From: Bidens hawaiensis | Taxonomy: Eukaryota; Streptophyta; Magnoliopsida; Asterales; Asteraceae | Direction: 5' to 3' | Length of the DNA stretch: 64,000 nt | Assembly (NCBI GenBank): GCA_021521415.1 | Contig: JAIQDT010000303.1 | Span: forward strand, 434,001-498,000 | In this document: positions 57,957 through 64,000 of the stretch, piece by piece | How the letters are laid out: every line of letters begins with the position of its first letter | Numbering within the stretch: position 1 is the first letter of the stretch | Made by a program: the position numbers and the translations under genes | The notes under the pieces: model-generated | What the model saw: the letters and a program-made list of their open reading frames with translations, nothing else | What the model was told of the DNA's origin: nothing | Database searches by the model: none

Positions 57957-60052
57957 CTGCGTGCATACTAAAAGTTAGCTACGCTGAGTGAGTTCTAGTT
58001 AATCAATTAACATACAAACATTCACGTCCATACTTATACGTGTCCGAAGACACGTATTTCGTACTTTACTTGCTATTACTCGTTAATATATACTTTACGT
58101 ACATACATACGTATTTACAAACTTTCTTTCCTACTTTCCTAAGGTATACCGTAAACTATCCTACTTCTACTATCTCGGATATGATTAGTGTCTGGTCCCT
58201 CAATCTCAGATATTTTTAAGGGTCCGGTCCCTTCTATCCCAGATATTAATAGGGTCCGGTCCCTCTAATCTCATATATTATTAGGGTCTGGTTTCTACTA
58301 TCTCAGATATTATTAGGGTCTGGTCCCTTTTATCACAATCTCAGATATTATTAGGGTCTGATCCCTTTGTCTCGCTTAACCATACAACCATAAGTCCCAT
58401 CAGTCGTCCATACGTTTACTTCATACGTTTTCTATCATACATGCATACTTTACACATCTTTAAATTGCATATATAATAATTATATTTATATATGCACATT
58501 CTTACAATGATTAATAATAACATTAAATAAATAATCATACACTTATCACTTAAGATAAGTGTATTAACTGTCACATAGGAGTATGCACACAGCCCTGAAA
58601 AACGTCACAGAGAAAGGGGCTAGAACTCATCTGAAGTTGATTCCTCTCTGAATTAATAGTAATTCCTTTCTTCAGCTGTGTCCGACTAACTGTTAATAAT
58701 GTACACATATTAATCCTCTATAATCTCATGCTATTCATCTCTTAAGTTAACGGGGTTAACTTTCAAGCTAACCGAACCGACATGTATTCTTCTTTAACTG
58801 TTCATATTAATTTAATATACTTTAACTTCACTTTATCGTTGGACCGACTTCCTTAGTTTGCACTTTTAATGATATTTATTATTATCGTAAGCATATCAAT
58901 TTCATTATTATTTTAGTTCAAATTCCTAGCTCGTCTTAAATCCTCGTCTTCACACTTTGCATTACATATTATAATGCATCTTCTGTCCGTATGTTCTTTT
59001 CAATTCCTACATTTGATATGACGAGCTTTTATGTTCAAGTGATACTGACCGGGTTAAAAATTCTAAGTTACGTTGGTCTCCGTCTTTGGTTTATGTTCGA
59101 GTCGGGTTACGGGTTCGGGTCTCGTTTATCCTTATCTTATCCTTTTATTAGTAAAGCTTATTATTATTATCATAACCCCCACCTAACTACCCCCTTTATA
59201 ACAAGAATACCCCCCCCCCCTAACTTCATCTTCTTCTTCTCTTCTTCCTATTCATGGCCACCGCCGTCGCCGGCCATACACCGCCACCACCGCTGCGTCC
59301 CCTTGCTCCCTCTCCTCTCTTTCTATCCCTCCAGCCGCCGCCGTCCTTCCACCGCCGGCCACACACCACGCCGCCACTCCCGCACATTCCTTTCTTCATC
59401 TCTGGTGACCACTTAGTCCACACAGCAGACTTGGACGGCCGGGCCTTTCTAGTCCATTTTCGTACAAGAATTCGCACACCACAGGATTCGCATGGTCTTC
59501 GCACGGCTGGATTCGCATCGGGATTCGCACGATATGCGAATTCAACAGTTCGCATGGAGGTGTTCTCACGAGATGCGAATCCATCAATTCGCATGGAGGG
59601 GTTCCGCGCGAGTGATTTGACGGATTAGATCTGGGTTGATTTACGGCTTGGGTTTGAGTTCGAGCTCACCCTCTTTGTTCACTGGAGTCGAGTCTTGCCT
59701 TGTTGGAGCTCAATCTAGGCTCGGGTCAGATTTCATCGGTACTCGTGGACCTCCGATCTGATTGGGTTCTATATCGGCCCTCTGGCTCGAGTTTCATAGC
59801 TACCAGCTGTTCGGGATTCAGGTCCCATTAAAACCCGTTTGAATCATATTTTCATTGTTTGTATTTTGCCGAATCTGTTATTATTATTGTTGTTATCAGA
59901 TTCAATTAGACCTCGTCCCCGATGGTTTCATTCATGTCGGTTTAGACCGGGTTCGTTTGTGTTCGTCTTTTAGACTCATTTGTTCATTTGTTATTGGATC
60001 TAGAAAAGAAACGGAATGAGAATAAACATATATGATTATAATATACTCTTAC
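57957..60052 (-). other. putative intron inside LTR G
   Basis: Minus strand. The donor is CGTAAG|GTAAGA, about 160 nt after TATTTAAA. The acceptor is GCAG|GT (57960-57955). The imperfect inverted repeat TCAGC-GTA-GCTAA contains the branch-like CTAAC. The putative intron is about 2.1 kb. Confidence 0.42.
58165..58375. repeat. minisatellite of about 40 bp in LTR G
   Basis: Six units contain TCTCAGATATTATTAGGGTC and GGTCCCT with variation. They lie within the putative intron. Confidence 0.92.
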
Positions 60053-61048
60053 CTTACGGCTTTGTTTAGATCTAGCTCGTTTGAAACCTTAAATGAATCT
60101 TTCAAATCTTAGATGGAATGTTGTAAAGGGGTTTATGTTTGTGTGTATGGGTGTGTGTACAATGATTGGAGAATGATTATGAAAGGATGAGGATGTGTTA
60201 GGGTTTTTAAGGTTTAAATAGGTAAAGCCCAAAGACTTTTAGGCCTAAAAATATGTTTAAGTCCACTAACCTTAATAATCTCATCCTGCCCTATTATTTA
60301 ATTAATTTAATCCAATGCTACACAACACGATAATTAAAATAACTCATAATACTTTATTTATTGTCGAAAAAAGGACGTTAGAGGTTAGGTTACACTAAAA
60401 AGTAAAGTGTGTTTAGAAAGTGTAGGAACATATCTAGAGCATTGGTTCTATGATCCAATGGTTGTGGTTCAATGTTGCGCTTTGTTCTAGGTGTGTCCTA
60501 TTTTTGTACTTGTTTTATAACACCCAAGAGGCATTATTGTTTACTGTGTTATATTAAATTTGGAAATGAACAATCAGATTAATTAGGCATAAGTGAGAGA
60601 AAACACTTCCACAACCTACTAAAAATCACCGACAAAACCGCTACTACCCACAATGAACCACCGTTAACCACCACCATTCTTTCTTTTCCGGTCATCGCTA
60701 CCTTCTCCAATCATATTTACTAAGTTCTTGACACTATCGGTGGTAAAAAAAAGTGCTACCCTCCTAAACCCACAGTTCTAAACTAGTGTGTTTACATTAG
60801 ATTTGAAATTGACATGTTTCTGTTAACTGCCGTGTTTTTGAAAGTCTTAATATGTTATTAATGTTATAAATATTGAATATGTAGTTAATGTGTTTAACCA
60901 AATTATAAGTATAGAAATAGGGACTATAATTAAATTAGTAACTCAATTCCATAATTAACATGATTTGGTTATTTACAATTTTGCACTTATGTGGTGTACT
61001 AGATCTAACGGTCAAAATCACTTATACTGTTTTAGAAAAGAAATATTT

Positions 61049-61118
61049 CTTATTCTAACTTTGCTATATATATATATATATACACACACATATATATATA
61101 TAGCAAAGTTAGAATAAG
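61049..61118. repeat. 70-bp palindrome with (TA)n and CACACA centre
   Basis: The arms CTTATTCTAACTTTGCTATA and complement are perfect for about 28 bp. Confidence 0.93.
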
Positions 61119-61977
61119 ATGTGGGGGGGTCAGATATGGTAGAACTATGTGTTGGGTAGGAAATGTAAGAAACAATCCAAGCCATTCATTATTAGATCTA
61201 AGGTATAATATTGTGTCTAGTAAAACAAAGTGTTTTTTATAGATTAAACCGTTCTAAAAGGCAAAAACATAAAGTGATGGTTTTCTAAATAAGGGCAGTG
61301 CTTAATATTTGCATGGTTGGTTATCTTTAACAAAAAGTCACATAGTCCCCTCTTGATTTACACTCCGAGTTTCGATTAACAATTGAAGATCATCGACGGG
61401 ATTCCAACTAGTAAGTCTCTCGTTTTAGTGTTGATTAGATGAGATTAGTTAAAAAAAACCTAAATTTTTTGCACCAGTTTCCCTTGTCGACTGTTTATTT
61501 TTTTATGGTTAATGGCAAAATTCGAACTCGTATGAGTGTAATGCACCTTGGATTTGTAGTATGTTTACAAAAATCGAAGTTCAGTTGCAAGATTGTTTTT
61601 ATGTACATGTAGTTGATGTGTTGATTTACTAGTTTTAATTTGGCGGGTGTTGGGATGACCACAATTGGTGTAGGTTTCTAGGGTCGGTGCTAATAGGATA
61701 TATGGTGGTGCTATATGAGTTATTAGTAACATGTATGTTAAACATTACGTTTGTTTAATATGTGTTGTTATGTTGGTATTGCTCTGTGTTGGTTTATCAT
61801 GTGTTGTTAACAAGGGTAAGTATATGTTGTTAGGGCAATGATGTTAGTTCATTTTAGTGAAGATTGTGATGGTGATTTAAGAGATGGGGGACATGGTAGT
61901 ATTAGGTTGTGTTGGTTACCACTAAGTTATTAAGGTTTATGCATTATGTGTTGGTGATAGAATAGTTGATAAAGTAT

Positions 61978-62125
61978 GTTGATATGATTTGAGCTCTTTG
62001 GGTATTGTGTTGGTGTTGATATGATTTGAGCTCTTTGGGTTTTATGTTGGTGTGGATATGATTTGAGCTATTTGGGTTTTATGTTGGCGTTTATAGAGTT
62101 TGAGCTAGTTAGTTTTTATGTTTGT
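61978..62125. repeat. 37-bp tandem repeat, four units
   Basis: The units begin GTTGATATGATTTGAGCTCT and end with TTTATGTTGGT. The fourth is diverged. Confidence 0.9.
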
Positions 62126-63228
62126 GTTGCTAATTGACTCGTCTTTTAGTTGCTACATTGTACCAGCAATCTAGTTGTGTGCTTGTTTTTTAGTTGCCAA
62201 GCTGGTGTTGTATTAACTTTTATGCTTGTCTTCTTTCAGGAATGAAAAGAACTAGTTGAGAGGAAGATTGAATAAGTTGATGTGTTCATGGATATGGTTG
62301 AGGTAATAATAAAAGAAGCAGAGGAGATATATGAAACAATGATGGGATCACACAAGTAGCCTTTCAATTAGAATCAAGGTTGAGAAAATACACAAATAAT
62401 TGTGTGTTGATTTATGTTGCTTTATGGGACGTTACATCTGTTCTTATTTATGTTTTTCTATGGGATTTGTATATTTTTTTTGTGTTGGTTCGAACAAATT
62501 ATCGCGTTGACATAAAACATTATCGCAATAGAAATAGAAAAACCTAATATGTTTTGGTTTTGTGTCATTGATTTTATGTATTTCCTTTATTAGTGCTTGT
62601 CTAAAAACACCTTTATTTGGATCGAGCTTTAAGTGTGTTACTATGAAAACTTTGTGTTGATTTTATAATTTGATGATCGTGTATTGATATGAAGCATTTG
62701 TTGTAAGACTCGTAATTTAAAATATGTTGCTATGAAGCATTGGTTGCTGCTATAAACCTGAATTTAAACACTAATTTAGATATTAATGGAATGTTTATGA
62801 GTTGTTATGAAACATTATGGTACTGCTTTTGTGTCTTTATGTTGGTTTGATTCCCTTGATTTCAATTGTTCAAGCAAAAAAGGAGAAAAAATTAGTCGGA
62901 TTCCGTTCATTGATTCATTAAAGAATTATCAAATAAATTAGATTTTGAATATGAGATTGGTTAAATAGTGGAATGAAATTTTGTAACTGATCCCATACTT
63001 TGCATAATTATAGGAAGTGAAATAAATCATATTTTGACATATGACCAAAATGTTAGTTTCTATTAAATTATTAAATTTTGTTTCTCATCTTCTAATTGGT
63101 TCATACTATTCTTACAAAAAAAACCATTTTCTATTTGATCCTATCCCTGTGTGAGGGTGTATACATTTTAATTATTAAAATGTTTTTTTTTGTATTAAAT
63201 GGGTAAAATGGTTAATTTGCCCTCATGT

Positions 63229-64000
63229 TGTAACGCCCGTTAATTTTGGTTCCAAGAGTTAAAGCTTGTAAAGTATGTATTATTCTCAGGATTTAACCGA
63301 CGTTTCTCGGAAGCCTTTGCGTCATCCCGATACGTTAAACCATCTAACTTTTCTTCCATAATGCCTTATACTTCAAATTGGAGGGGCTTGGATGTAACTT
63401 CTTTTATATAATTATAAAACAAAACAATCCTAACCCTAACCCTACCTGTTGCGATCGGCCGAAGGTCAGCCCCCCCCCCCCCCCCGCCCCTTCCTTGCTT
63501 CGACTTTTTGAGTGATTCCAAGGCATTTAGAAGTAGTTCAAGGTATATACTACAATCCCCAACACTTTTTTCATTCACCCCTAATCGTTTTGATGCTCAA
63601 TTTTGCCGATTCTTTTCGTCGGACAGATTTCGGCCAAGGTACAATTGACCCGCTTCCCATGGATAAAAATTAGAGTTTCTGTTGTAGAAAGATTCCCAGG
63701 TATGCAATTTACATCATATTAAAATTTCGTGGCCATTGGAGGTGTTTAGGTCAGTCAATCGATTTTAGTTCGAAAACTAGGGTTTGTCGGGTGTAGAATC
63801 GTCAATTGTTGAGTTTGATGCGTTAATCGATTGAATGAACAACCGAATCAGTTTGTAGCCCTAGGGGGGGTTTAAGGGCTGTGGGAAAATTATTTTTATG
63901 GTACTCAGGGCTGATTAGGTTGGTGATTTGTTAATCGAGTCGGTTATGCGCAAATTGTCGTTTAAACATTAAAGTTAGTGTTGTAAAAAGGAACCGTCGA
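63229..64000 (+). repeat. 5' part of a G1-family LTR, cut by the window edge
   Basis: Starts TGTAACGCCCGTTAATT and is collinear with 33515-34800. It has a telomere-like CCTAACCCTAACCCTA run (about 63428-63445), a long C-run (63471-63485) and the donor-like CCCAG|GTATGC at 63700. Confidence 0.85.

Larger units (their letters stand above)
57696..60394 (-). repeat. gypsy-type LTR G, reverse orientation
   Basis: In minus sense it begins TGTAACCTAACC at 60394 and ends GGGGCCTTACA at 57696, matching the termini of the G1 LTR type. It has TATTTAAA (60220-60213), an AAACCCTAA-like box, the AACTCACTCAGC block and a CAGGT box near 57955-57990. The flanks GGTGA and CTAAA do not match, so it may be a recombinant or one boundary may be misplaced. 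No internal region adjoins it. A plus-strand Pro-rich ORF (59254-59628) crosses it and is probably chance. Confidence 0.65.
60395..63228. other. unassigned DNA with hairpin and tandem repeats
   Basis: No intact gene. It holds a TA-rich palindrome (61049-61118) and a 37-bp tandem repeat (61978-62125). A stretch near 62240-62358 reads as protein-like (VDVFMDMVEVIIKEAEEIYE) after a TTCTTTCAG acceptor-like site. Origin not identified. Confidence 0.5.

Noticed and set aside
59254..59628. Pro/His-rich plus-strand ORF starting MATAVAGHTPPPP
   Set aside because: It lies inside LTR G, antisense to the LTR. The composition follows from CCG-rich DNA and there is no domain. Antisense and overlapping ORFs of similar length exist at the same place.
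57696..60394. Calling LTR G a solo LTR
   Set aside because: The termini are good but the flanking 5-mers (GGTGA, CTAAA) do not match, so I leave its origin open.
63428..63445. Telomere-like CCTAACCCTAA run suggesting an interstitial telomere
   Set aside because: It is only two to three units and recurs at the same position in other LTRs of the family, so it is part of the LTR.

Overview
The window looks like a heterochromatic, repeat-filled stretch of a plant nuclear genome. It is AT-rich and eukaryotic, with no operons. It is built almost entirely from LTR retrotransposons of plant lineages: Ty3/gypsy chromovirus-like and Athila-like elements, and Ty1/copia elements primed by initiator tRNA-Met. 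A large-genome eudicot, possibly Asteraceae, is my guess; the species assignment is inference and weak. I found no convincing host protein gene, tRNA, rRNA or CRISPR array.

Layout, left half (1-27629): a deep nest. The outer layer is a minus-strand gypsy element (E). Its gag-pol is at 12301-16171 and its 5' LTR runs 16285-27629. A copia solo LTR with target-site duplication (TSD) ATAAT sits in its gag. A solo gypsy LTR (B2, TSD ACACG) sits in its LTR, and B2 carries an internally deleted copia element (A, 18597-24389, TSD CCTAA). The E pol is cut at 12300 by the 3' end of an Athila-like element (F). F is followed leftward by the 3' end of a plus-strand copia element (D) with an extra, decayed ORF between pol and its 3' LTR. 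D in turn holds a solo LTR (B1, 6426-9455) and a truncated minus-strand gypsy LTR (1374-2801). That LTR is cut by a further gypsy LTR (C, 1-1373).

Right half: 27630-28463 is non-element DNA. A minus-strand copia element (H, 28464-56699) is split by two independent insertions with perfect TSDs. The first is a gag-less chromovirus G1 (33515-43436, TSD TACAC). The second is an Athila-like element G2 with gag and protease but no RT (44780-52986, TSD ATTTA), which itself holds a 443-bp Mutator-like MITE. Then follow a small hAT-like MITE, a minus-strand gypsy LTR (G, 57696-60394), about 2.8 kb of unassigned DNA with tandem repeats, and the start of another G1-family LTR (63229 to the window edge).

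The most interesting signal is shared by the long gypsy LTRs of five families (C, B, G1, E, G). Each has a TATA-like box, then a good 5' splice donor (mostly AAG|GTRAG or AG|GTATG), and 0.5-2.7 kb later a small inverted repeat. The inverted repeat overlaps a CTRAY/TTGAC branch-point-like motif and is followed 15-23 nt later by TTTCAG|GT, about 200-300 nt before the LTR end. I read this as an intron carried inside the LTR. The inverted-repeat arms change in compensating ways between families. The family-specific minisatellites and palindromes lie inside the putative intron.

Coding regions are mostly broken by stops and frameshifts. The best preserved is the 638-codon gag segment of copia A.
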